A stretch of DNA of 64,000 bases from Stereum hirsutum FP-91666 SS1 (taxonomy: Eukaryota > Basidiomycota > Agaricomycetes > Russulales > Stereaceae), in NCBI RefSeq assembly GCF_000264905.1, contig NW_006763143.1, forward strand, positions 1,625,197-1,689,196, read 5' to 3'. The first letter of the stretch is position 1. Each line of letters opens with the position of its first letter. Both the position numbers and the translations under genes were made by a program. The notes under the pieces were generated by a model that was given only the letters and a program-made list of their open reading frames with translations, did no database searches and was not told the DNA's origin. Shown here one piece after another: positions 55,108 to 64,000 of this stretch.

Positions 55108-56208
55108 GTGGCACCCTTAGGCCCTCTCTGTAGTCTTCAGCATACAAGGCCTGATCAGAGTATCGTGGAGGCTGGATACCCACTGTGCTGTAGCAATGTT
55201 GATGACAAGACAAATGCATGGCTTGTGGACGACGAGGTCCATCTGAATGGCATGTCAGACAGCGATGGCGGTACGCCTCAGGTCCGATTATGCGGTGGTA
55301 AGAATAAAGGCTGGGAGGGATGCACGAGCATGGCTGGTGAAGTCTTAGAGGATGGCGAGGACGATGGCCAGCTTGACGAAATCCCCGACCTGGTTCATCC
55401 CGACGCCCGCCATCAGATGATTTCTCATCTTCTCGGGAATGGCCTCGAGCATCTAGAATGGGACGCAAGGTATTGCATTCCCTCACACCAACATTTTTTT
55501 ACTGCTTGCTTATTTCTAAATATCGGGTGCAGTACGTCTTGTCCTTTTACCGATGTCGAGGGGCGTACTGTGATGGTTCTCGCAGACCAACCCAATGGTA
55601 CTCACATGGACTATGTCGCGCAAGCCATGTCAGACCCTCTCGAGGACGCCAGGCAGCTCGGTCAATCACTCCACTGTCGCATGGACGGCAAGGGGAGCAC
55701 ACTATGGACTGATTGTCAAGTGAACCATCGGCGCAGCGAGTACACCTCACCCACTTTGAGGTATTCATTCGGCCACGGGCAAGGTTTGAGTTTGACATTG
55801 GCGTCGCCCTTTGAGTTCACTGACATGCACTATCAGAGGCCCCGAGAGCTCCACATCGTGTCGAACCAGAAGCCTATTCGGAGAGGTTGCCTACCAGCTG
55901 TGAAATACATCGGATCGCAGGCCCTTAATTGTTCGTCGATATCTTTTACTCATTTACATTGCAGTTTGATGAACAATGTAACTAATACCTTATCCTCGAT
56001 AGCTGATTATGTGACTTTTGGGCCCAAAACCTCTTATAACAATTCTCGTAGTGCAACCAAACACCCAGTAACCACAAAACGAAAGGAGACGCACGAATTC
56101 TGTAGTGGATGCATCTTTTTGAAACTCGATGAGCTCGAAGCACTATGTGCAGGCAGTTCCGTAGGAAGCATCGTGAGTACATTATTCAACGGAAGTGATG
56201 AAGAGTAG
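55108..56208 (+). CDS. Hypothetical protein, longest uninterrupted ORF in the window
   Basis: 366 codons without a stop. It starts MAPLGPLCSLQHTRPDQSIV, has an acidic stretch (VLEDGEDDGQLDEIPDLVHP), then VEGRTVMVLADQPNGTHMDY, a region LRYSFGHGQGLSLTLASPFE, and a C-terminal KETHEFCSGCIFLKLDELEA with SSVGSIVSTLFNGSDEE. A 63-nt GT-AG intron may lie at about 55471-55533, since GTATTG...GTGCAG fits and removing it keeps the frame. The GRTVMVLADQP and SFGHGQ blocks distantly recall GRVLAVLAGQP and ISFGGGQ in a lineage-specific Agaricomycete family, but I could not follow it further. Not named. It lies immediately 5' of the hAT relic, facing it. Confidence 0.4.
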   Translation: MAPLGPLCSLQHTRPDQSIVEAGYPLCCSNVDDKTNAWLVDDEVHLNGMSDSDGGTPQVRLCGGKNKGWEGCTSMAGEVLEDGEDDGQLDEIPDLVHPDARHQMISHLLGNGLEHLEWDARYCIPSHQHFFTACLFLNIGCSTSCPFTDVEGRTVMVLADQPNGTHMDYVAQAMSDPLEDARQLGQSLHCRMDGKGSTLWTDCQVNHRRSEYTSPTLRYSFGHGQGLSLTLASPFEFTDMHYQRPRELHIVSNQKPIRRGCLPAVKYIGSQALNCSSISFTHLHCSLMNNVTNTLSSIADYVTFGPKTSYNNSRSATKHPVTTKRKETHEFCSGCIFLKLDELEALCAGSSVGSIVSTLFNGSDEE

Positions 56209-56339
56209 ATCAAGCAAAAAAAGCCTAGCATAACCGGAGACCCGAATTGGGACGTCACGAGAGGAATCGTGAATGTCATTGCAGGCAAGCAAAGGAGCAA
56301 TCTTGATCAAGAGTGAGATACATAGATAAATTAGAAGCA

Positions 56340-58090
56340 ACGTACAGTCTCACGAAGTTGAGGTGCGCCGTCGGAGCGTCGTCGGATTCCCGGTCTACAT
56401 ACAGCCAATCTAGCTTGTATCCCGGATAAAGGACTTGGTGGAACAAAATTCGTAGTCAGCCTGAGCCTGAAGCTCAAGAAATCGCGTATGTGACAGTACA
56501 ACACTTACTGATAGACAAGACATACATAGGCATCCGCTCATGTACCGCTCAAGCGTTCGAAGTCGCTCGTCGATCGCTTAGCAGAGGCGAGGATGCTTCT
56601 GGGCTCGCGGAGGGGAGAAGAGGAGAATCTGGTATGATGGAATAGAAGCGACAAGAGTCGGCGTCTTGTGTGCAGAAACGGCCTGTTGAGCTTCGTGTAG
56701 GACCAGCGAGGAAGTTCCGGTATGATTGATCAGACTTCGAGTGTGTAATGGACCAGCACGTGGTTCATGAGCGCGTCCTTCGAAGTTCAAAGCCTCTCAA
56801 TAGCCTGAAATTCGAAAACGACATGTCTCAGTGAGAGAATTTGCGCACAAGGACGGAGTCAAAAGCCGTAGGGAAAATCAGATGGTAAGCATATAACACA
56901 GAGGTAGAGAGCCCAGAGAAATGTTGAGACCGTCTGGTGGCGGCGTCGCGAAGGAGTTGAACAAAGCGAAGGGCAAGCCCTTTAGGCCATTCGTTTGCGT
57001 CGTTGTCGTTAAGAAAGGTCTTTTCCAGGGCTTCCAGGCGAATCGGATGCGAGTCGCGGCGCCCATTGACTGACGTTCTGCAATTCGTTACTGGAGCCGA
57101 TCATAGGTTTGCCGCGTACTTGTGATCGTCGATGTGGGATCCATCGATGGGAGTGGCATTGACACCGGAAGGTGGACTACCGGACGGTTTGGGGAGAGAT
57201 TTAAGATCCATTTTGATGGCGATGTGCGGCATGACGTAAGCACCTTTCAGTAGACGTCCACCAGTACCTTACCTTTCTCCGTTAGGTCATTTGAACGATA
57301 CGGGGCACATTTACCTTATGCAATTGTACTCTGCACCGAAGGGGGTATTTCCCTCTGTCAACTGACGCTCAAGTACCTTCAGCGTAGTGTCGTTATTTGA
57401 GGCGTCATCGTCAGTGATGATCGATATCTATTTTTCATCAGTGCCTCACAGAATTTGATCAAAGTGTAGAAAACCTAGGGAGAATCTGATATGCTATGAT
57501 AAAGCACTCACCTTTGCGAGGAGATGAAGGGGCTACAACACTGTAAATGTATCTGTCAAGTGGACGCCCGCATGCAAACCAGGGACCCAGCGAAAAGTGA
57601 TTAGAAAGCTCGTCGCTGTCTTCGAGAAATAGATAATGAGATGCTATGGCTGTGATGCAAGACATTTCCCATGGCGTCGTTCAGATGTTGGTGGCGTACG
57701 AGATTGGTCCTGCGGCATTCTACTGGACGAGAGTAATCAAGTACAAATACTAATGGACGATGTAAAATCAAAAGGCGAGGGAGAATATACCTGCAATCGC
57801 TCCACCATCTTGGCGGACCCCTCCTTGAAGCACTGTCAAATGATTTTCATGATCTTCGTTCGATGTGGAATATCACAGTCGTGCAGCAGTTCATGGCTAA
57901 AATAGCGGAGGAGATCGTCAAACTCAGGGTAATCCATCAGCTTAACACCTGTCCATACACGAGATTATGATGCTGGAAGAGAATGGTAACAACTTGAAGG
58001 ACGCTCACCTGATCATCGACGACGAGGACACGAGCTAGTCGCTGCAGTTGGTCGGATCCTCCTGCCCATCAGACCGACTCGGAGAAGTAA
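56340..58090 (-). pseudogene. hAT-family transposase relic
   Basis: Decayed hAT (hobo/Ac/Tam3) transposase. Protein order on the minus strand: LARVLVVDDQ (58045-58010), an intron, MDYPEFDDLLRYFSHELLHD and CDIPHRTKIMKII (57930-57835), a TGA, and the region LNDAMGNV / AIASHYLFLEDSDEL (57600-57660). These are followed by DDDASNNDTTLKVLERQLTE and TPFGAEYNCIR (57330-57420), PHIAIKMDLKSLPKP (57190-57230), VLHEAQQAVSAHKTPTLVAS and IPSYQILL (56620-56710), and LYPGYKLDWLYVD near 56400. These parallel FLVTDDQ, IPHRT, LDNASNNDT, CFPH.IN, AQQ.LS.EKTPTL and LHP..KL in basidiomycete hAT proteins. DDDASNNDT keeps the second catalytic Asp region. Nonsense codons and frame changes are frequent and the C-terminal dimerisation domain is not found. 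An upstream peptide (EWEDVVIEKELDGWEEILKR, about 58130) may be its N-terminus. Confidence 0.8.
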
Positions 58091-58099
58091 CTTGTCTCC

Positions 58100-61000
58100 G
58101 TTTCAATATCTCCTCCCATCCATCCAGCTCCTTCTCAATAACGACGTCCTCCCATTCCTTCGCGTGATACATCTACAGAGGTTGGTGCCCCCTGGGTTGT
58201 TTGCCCAATTACCTGTGTTAAGTTGAAGGGCGCTGATGTCAGAGGCAGCCCAAGGCAAGACACATACAATATGAACGAAAATAAAATGAGCCCACTTACA
58301 TGGACTGCCACCGTCACGATTTCCAAACCGAAGTCGATTTGAACGCACGTCTGACCATCTAAAATGCTATACGTCGGTAGTGTCGAACGTCGACGAGGTT
58401 GAATTCTTTTCTGGAGCAACATGCCAGGAGCGGGTTCTTGCGCGCGCGTTTCGAAGCGGACTGGGATGAAGCCTCCACATCAGACTGGAAGTAGATGTGG
58501 TGTGATGTGGGTGTGTGGCATAAGGTGGGTACTTATGGGCCTATATTGAGCGCCCGGTTCGTGTTCTGATGGAAGTAGGATTGGGTGTGACGGCCGAAGA
58601 TGAATGCAAACTCGAGGAGTTACTGGTATTCGAGTTAGAATGTGATGCTTCGTGCTGTCGAAGCCTCGAGGGTCGCAGCCTGCAAAAACGCCGTCGGTCT
58701 GCCGTTTGGTCTCGACTGCGAAGTCAAACAAAAGCGTCATTCGAGTAAGGCATACTCCGAAGATATCTATGAGGTCAATGTGAGATTGATGAGTGTGCCG
58801 TTGGCGCCCACGAAGATGCTGAGTCTCTTGAGCCTGCCATATATTCTCAAACCGCCGTAGAGGAGACCGTTTCATTGAGTCATTCAAGAGCGAGAGCCGA
58901 TTGTGCGGAAAAACCCGTGTTGTGAGAGCTCAGGGCTCCATTAGAGCTGCAGAAGATCTTCAGATGAGACATATTATTGGAAGCGTGAGTGACTGTCAAG
59001 GAGGTTGGGCGAACGTCGTCGAGCATATACTACTTCCCAAACGCCAGGATTTATGGAACCAGATTGAGCAATACCTGAAGCGCGTCCCGTCCAGTGACAG
59101 AACGAGAGATTGACAGATCGTAGAGCTCATCAGGAATATTATGAGATTCTTCCGAGATGTTGAGGGATGACAATTGAGTCGCCGGAAGGTGGTGATGTTC
59201 GTGTAGTTGCTCACTATTGAGTATTATACGCACATACACACGGAAAGAGAGAGGGAACGATCTATTACTGGAACAATGTACAGTGGCAAGGACATATCTA
59301 GGGCCAAGTTCTCGCTATTAGGTTCAAAAGACGAAACGAGCTCAAGAGAGACTGCAGAGTAAGGAAGACATTATAGCGATCGCGCGCGAGACCTTTGATG
59401 TGAGAGACCCGATTTGGACGTAATGTCAGCCCGGGGTCGCCCGACGGACTCGAGACGGACATGATACGGTTCCCACGCCGCAAACCTCACATCGAGACCG
59501 ACGTGACTTGCTCGTAGCGATCCTGTCCGTCTTGCTGCAAGTTTCAACACTTTATTTCCGACGCCCTTCTGTTAACCATATCTACAGAGGTCTAGACGAG
59601 TGCTCTTCCGCGCGATCTGTCAGTCATATACCTCTTGTTCCTTGAAATTATCACCGGAAGTCGTTCAAGCTAGGATCTCCAGAGAACCAGGCCAACTCTT
59701 CCCGTACGTGTTGATTATCACCACTGCGACTAGGATCTAGAAAAGACGATTTGCTGCTAGGCGAGGTACTCCCCTCTCGGTCTTGAAATCGGCGAGATCA
59801 TTGGTTAGAACCGTGCAGATCATCATGCTCGGCCAGTTCAAATCTTTCTTCTCCTGAAGTTCTCTCGCTAGGTTTCATATTCTCTTCCGCTCTGGGCCTG
59901 ATACTCTTATAGGGTGTGCCGCATGGATTCATCTTCCCCGTCACATAAGGTCTGTCCGTGGGAGATTACGAGCTCGCGTCTCATGATTCTGCTCTCCATT
60001 CTCTGTTTGGTTTTTTCATAGCTTCTTGTAAGCAGAACAGCCAGCGTTCTACCGGCTTGAGGGAGGATCACTTTTCGGATCGCACGATGTTCTTTGTCGA
60101 AGTTTCAATGCTTCACCGCCGACCTCGCCTCTTCCTTCTCTACTTGGTCGTCCTCTCTGCTCAGGCCTGAATGAATGCTGACTCATGGAGTCCTAATCTA
60201 CGCAAATGCAACGCCGTACTCGGGCCTTTTGTACGGTTTGCTCGATCGCTCGCTCGTCCTACTGCCCTCGGACGTCCTGTCTAGGACTAGCTGGCAGTCT
60301 CTCGCTTCGGAACTCGTGTCCGCCCTTTGCAGGTGCGCCAAACGGCCATACCTCCGTCTTTGTTGATGTTTCTCGGAGCCTGCTGACATACCTTCATGCA
60401 GGGCGCAGTATTGAAAGGTTCTGCTGTATTCAAGTGCCACTTTGGAGACGACGAGCACGTCGTGACATTCAGGTACTTAGTGCTTCATAGTCTGTCTAAA
60501 TTACGCCGTGTCGACATGCTGATGACTCATTAGAACCAGCTACGCTAGAGCCTGAGGTTTCACGAATAACATTGGAGGGAGTGATATTTCACCATTGCAT
60601 CATCGAGTTTGACCAAAAGGTTCTCGATTAAGCAAGATCAGGGCCGCCCCTTGAGTCATTGATTCCATTTCCTTTTTTCTTGCGTTAAACTCTTACCCTT
60701 TCACCTTTCAACGAGAGCGAACGGCTCAGGCTCCGTTGCGCGGCACTCGCCTTTCCTACCGTCTGAGCAGATAAATGGGTTCTCACCTTATCTTCTGAAG
60801 AGGGAGAACTCTCGAACAAGTATTGGAAGTGCCGCGTATGGCTAGCGCGGTTTCTCTGAGTTCTTTTTCCAGGGACCGCGAAACGCCTAACGACCCAGCA
60901 TTTGTTCGCCCATTTTGTCTTCGCCAGGCACGCGTAGTCACTTTCGGGTTTCAATTGTAGAAGGCGTATAAAAGCAGAGTCGTTCATCCTTGAATGGCTC

Positions 61001-61600
61001 AAGAGCAGAGTCTCGTCCCCATCATCGAGCTCTTCTACTCCCTCGCACGCATCCGTCTCCATATTTGATATGGGCCGGTCTCGACTTTATGCATCAGCTA
61101 CTGGAACTGATTGCTTTGACTTCTCCCGCAGGAAAATGATTTTGTTGCGTTACCCCGGTCGTCCGGAAAAGGCGGCCATAGAGGAGCGCAGGACACCACA
61201 CTATTCCCACGACTTCCTTCCTTCCTTCCAAAGCAGGCGTCCTCCTATTTTCTCTCCTGCCTCATCCAAGAGCACCCACGTCCAACGGCTTTGACATAGG
61301 ATATCAACTTGCATTTTAGAATGCAACAGTCTTCATCCACGCACGGTCTTTCCCGAAAACTGAATCAGCCGGTAAGGCTATTCTCGAAACCTCTCCGGAA
61401 ACCCAAACCTCGGGTTTAACGTTGGCCACAGTTGTGGTAGATTCTGTAATGTCAAGTGAGTACAGAAGGCTGCGAGACGGTGAAAGAAGAAACGGGAGAG
61501 GCAAGATTTTTTAGCCAATAATGCTGTCCATGTGTCTTCATCTTCGACCCTTCCATTTATCGGTGTTGTATTAGGGTTGTGTCGATCTCGCCCGAGTGAT
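58100..61600. other. Long stretch without a recognised gene
   Basis: Candidate frames: 58480-58887 (minus, 135 codons), 58901-59113 (plus), 59958-60490 (plus, several) and 60685-61062 (minus, 125 codons, starting METDACEGVEELDDGDETLL). A short plus-strand segment near 60540-60630, EPEVSRITLEGVIFHHCIIE, reads like an isolated exon of an enzyme I cannot place. No repeats or RNA genes were found. Confidence 0.35.
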
Positions 61601-61619
61601 GCTAGCATTTCGTTTACAT

Positions 61620-62345
61620 GTTAACTAGACGTTCAACGAGGATGAGGACGAGGACGGGATCTCACAAGACGAAGTACGTCCCATCCACCGTTGTACGTCA
61701 GTATACACCCTGTCTGACTTGTCGATGTGTGGAAGCCCCGCCATCCTTTCCAAGGCTAATAACTAACGTCGCCTTGAAGATGACCTCATTCCACTGTATA
61801 TCTACGCGGTCAAGATGCCTTTGTTGATCCGGGTGGCGCAGACGAGACATGGGCCCGAACAATTGCTGAAGGCGTGGGTACTTTAAATGTAGGCAAGTTG
61901 CGATTACTTGGACGCACGGCTAGAAGCCGATTAGGCCTTCATCATGGGTACGCATTTCCTCAGGCTCTTCCTTTTTATTCTGCGCCCCCAGTGAATTAAC
62001 GTTGGGTGTTCTCACATCATGACAATTCCCTTCCATCACTAGCAGTACAGCGGTATCACCAGCTCTTCATGCCTGCTCTGCAACTTGTCGATGACACACT
62101 AGCTATAATTGGGCCGAGCCACGCTTCTGTGCTTACCCAGGTTTGTCTTACTCTTTCAGTTTTCCTATTATTGATTATGAATCACTTTCTGTTGTAATAT
62201 GGTCTTGAAGTCCTTCCGGACCACCGTGGCACGGTCGTGGTCATGCTCAAGAGTGAAGATGAGTGAGTTTCCTTGTCCCCTATCACCCTGCCTGTCTTCG
62301 AGACACTGTTGGCCGACATGTGGATCTACGAATGTACGCTGATCC
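61620..62345 (+). pseudogene. Nup192/Nup205-like nucleoporin fragment
   Basis: Part of the helical-repeat scaffold nucleoporin of the inner pore ring. Plus-strand pieces: FNEDEDEDGISQDE before GTACGT (61630-61673) and LEDDLIPLYIYAVKMPLLIR then VAQTRHGPEQLLKAWV (61776-61872). They continue with CDYLDARLEAD, a TAG, AFIM, an intron, AVQRYHQLFMPALQLVDDTL then AIIGPSHASVLTQ (62041-62142), an intron, LEVLPDHRGTVVVMLKSEDE, and VSLSPITLPVFETLLADMWI. They match the DFLDARPE, YHQLF.P.LQL and HR.TIV.LLK blocks of fungal Nup192. Two nonsense codons and frame changes are present. The rest of this very large protein is absent; the match stops where the LINE starts. Confidence 0.7.
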
Positions 62346-62368
62346 AACATTGCGTTCATAGACTGTCT

Positions 62369-63400
62369 TTACATCCCACGATTGAGAACACCGCGCTGCT
62401 CCTGCGGGAATTGCGCGTCACCACATATTATGTTGGCTAATTCAGAGAGCAGGATGCGCCACATACTGTTTACGCCGGTTAGTCGCGTTCCATTTGCCGC
62501 TTCGAAGTCGCTAACTGCACATCCCAGTATCATTGCGTAGTCCAAATCCCGCGGCCAAGGTCGGCCTTTTCTCTGCCATAGTCTTTTCACGACGTCCCGG
62601 GTCATCATTCTTCTTCGCGCGGAGCATACTATGAGCATGTGTTTGATTGTTTCGGCTTCCTCGTTGCAGCATGTGCATTTCCCTCTGTGTTTGTAATTTT
62701 GGATGTTTGACCTATAGGTTCCGCATTTGAATCCTGCACGGACAACTCTCCAGATGAATTTGGGATAAGATCTCGAGAAATCCTTGCGGTGTATCACTTC
62801 CCACATCTGAGCGACGGTCAACGTCCTTCCGCATAGGTTTTTGATGCCTTGGCTCATCTCATCTGGTTCCTTGCTGGTTTGTGTGCGCACTGGGGTATCA
62901 GCTATGTGCTTTGGTAGTTTGGCACCTGTCAGCCTGAAGCGATCTGGGATTATTACAGTCAGATTTCCGTTTTGTGATGGCTCTGTACCCGTGCTCGCTA
63001 GTCTGTCCATGCTTTCATTTCCTTCGTTTCCATTGTGGCTTTTGACCCATTCGAGGTGTGTTATGGTGCCCGCTGGTGAAGCAGTGTTGCAGTCGCTTGG
63101 AGCAGTTGGGCGTTGGATATTCCAATCCAGCCCATGTCCGTCCATTTAACTAGATGTTTTGTCAGGCCGTTAATCCCGTACGAGTCTGACGTGATTCAGA
63201 GTGGTGCCCACAGCGGTATTGTTTTTGCTAAGTACCACATGGCGAGTAGTTCGCCGGACAGATTTGAAGGTCCGAGGTCTTGAGGGACTCAGAGATTTGT
63301 TTCTGTCGTCTTCTGGGCCGTACCAGATGCGGCTACCGGCTATTGCCTCCTTATCTCCATTTTTTTTGCTGGACCCTTGGGACAGCGGGACACAGGCGAC
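62369..63400 (-). mobile_element. 5'-truncated LINE: RNase H and C-terminal Cys/His domain of ORF2
   Basis: Non-LTR retrotransposon end. RNase H region on the minus strand: AIAGSRIWYGPEDDRNKSL (about 63345), NLSGELLAMWYLAKTIPLW (the catalytic Glu block), TSDSYGINGLTKHLVKW (catalytic Asp) and TDMGWIGISNAQLLQA. After a frame change comes HLEWVKSHNGNEGNESMDRL (the H...N...D motif). The intact C-terminal frame (62369-63145) continues with FIWRVVRAGFKCGTYRS and a C-x2-C-x8-H-x4-C knuckle (CTCCNEEAETIKHMLIVC), and ends GVLNRGM at the stop. Damage: a TGA before the TSDSYG block and a frameshift at about 63070. Reverse transcriptase and endonuclease are missing, as expected for 5' truncation. No poly-A tail is seen at the 3' end, which abuts the Nup192 fragment tail-to-tail. 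Confidence 0.85.
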
Positions 63401-64000
63401 GGCCAGTCACCTTGCCTCGGAGGGGGAGTGACCCGGCCCTGTACAACTGGTCAGTACTTCGAACCTTCCTCGTTTTCACATCCATTGGCAGTGGTACTTG
63501 CAGTCCTGTATCTAAACACTAATTAAAACAATTTTATATCATTTGTTGCAGAAAATACGAGAAAATACGAATATGTTACCCTAGGCGACAAGAACCTCGG
63601 GACACCGGGACAAGCGCCCAAATAGGCGACGCGACAGGGCCCTCGGGACACCGGACGTTGCCTAACGTCTGGGAGGTACAGTAGACGGGGGAGTGCAATG
63701 TCTTTCCGTACGTATTCCTACTCGTCTTCCTATATCAATGGACCTCTCAATCGCGTCATGCCAGGTCTACCGTGACTCGACCCAAACAATAACTTGTGGA
63801 ATGGACAACGGAGGCCTCGACGGTTCATCAGTAGAACGGGGAAGCATAAACGGACGAAGGTCGTGAATCCCAAGAAATGTCGTGTTAGACGTACGAAGGT
63901 GCGTCGATGACTTCGATTGCCGGTATTCAAAATTCGCGTGCTTGGTCTGTTGAAGACTAACTGCGTTAATTGATAGATGACGATGGCTACCTGCTGCAGA
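63400..64000. other. Unassigned right edge
   Basis: The sequence left of about 63430 may still be LINE. Beyond that, a GGCGACAAGAACCTCGGGAC / GGCGACGCGACAGGGCCCTC pair (about 63580 and 63620) forms an imperfect tandem of about 40 bp. Frames are short and unassigned. Confidence 0.3.

Noticed and set aside
55022..55486. 154-codon minus-strand frame
   Set aside because: Antisense to the longer plus-strand ORF at 55108-56208, with a His/Arg-rich composition typical of a shadow frame.
55500..56200. TET/JBP-type dioxygenase, suggested by GRTVMVLADQP and SFGHGQ
   Set aside because: The HxD metal-binding motif and the C-terminal arginine block were not found, so the idea is unsupported.
62841..63149. 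102-codon plus-strand frame
   Set aside because: Antisense to the LINE RNase H region.
1..64000. CRISPR arrays, integrases, restriction or other prokaryotic defence systems
   Set aside because: No regularly spaced repeats, no such protein motifs, and the introns mark this as eukaryotic sequence.

Overview
The window looks like a gene-poor, repeat-rich stretch of a basidiomycete (probably Agaricomycete) nuclear genome. Base composition is near 50% GC. Coding exons are short and split by 45-96 nt introns with GTRNGT donors, CTNAC-like branch points and YAG acceptors. Several families are typical of mushroom-forming fungi: Plavaka-type transposases, hAT transposases, a RNase H-bearing LINE, and a DUF6532-like family. 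No bacterial, plasmid, phage or CRISPR features were seen.

Layout. 1-17.4 kb is nearly all minus-strand: two relics of one SNF2/Uls1-like helicase gene (1.8-2.5 and 6.5-8.0 kb) flank a well-preserved histone-fold gene (DPB3/POLE4-like, 5.1-5.7 kb). Two partial plasma-membrane H+-ATPase relics follow (8.0-8.7, 10.0-10.3 kb), then an uncharacterised multi-exon gene (10.4-12.25 kb, perhaps to 13.3 kb). A G-protein alpha relic is joined at 14.25 kb to a relic of an Mlp1/TPR-like coiled-coil gene (14.25-17.3 kb). 17.7 kb holds a tRNA-like sequence. 19.3-20.1 kb is the end of a Plavaka transposase. 20.2-24.3 kb carries two plus-strand genes, the second DUF6532-like. 25.5-27.3 kb holds a third H+-ATPase fragment and a decayed GT2-like glycosyltransferase. 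28.3-30.4 kb is a second Mlp1-like copy carrying a TA-flanked MITE. 33.0-34.0 kb is a decayed pyruvate decarboxylase. 34.6-35.6 and 37.5-38.2 kb are plausible intact small genes either side of an assembly gap at 35.95-36.29 kb. 39.1-42.5 kb is a nearly full-length Plavaka-type transposase whose missing C-terminal module lies inverted at 44.1-45.2 kb. 45.3-47.6 kb has two hypothetical genes. 49.1-50.7 kb is a cluster of three short inverted-repeat elements. 51.6-53.5 kb is a decayed hydantoinase/oxoprolinase plus DUF917 gene. 55.1-56.2 kb is the longest uninterrupted ORF. 56.3-58.1 kb is a hAT transposase relic. 61.6-62.3 kb is a Nup192/205 fragment abutting a 5'-truncated LINE (62.4-63.4 kb).

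How it fits together. I found no operon-like or pathway logic. The region reads as a mosaic of transposons and partial host-gene copies. The relics keep their introns, so they came from DNA-level duplication or capture, not retroposition. Most housekeeping relics (SNF2, H+-ATPase, G-alpha, Mlp1, Nup192, pyruvate decarboxylase, hydantoinase) should have intact counterparts elsewhere. One caution affects all pseudogene calls: the two sequence ends facing the assembly gap are the same sequence apart from three 1-base indels in about 287 bases, so single frameshifts may be sequencing error. I relied more on deletions, nonsense codons and lost conserved residues. Family names come from my own motif recognition, without a database search.
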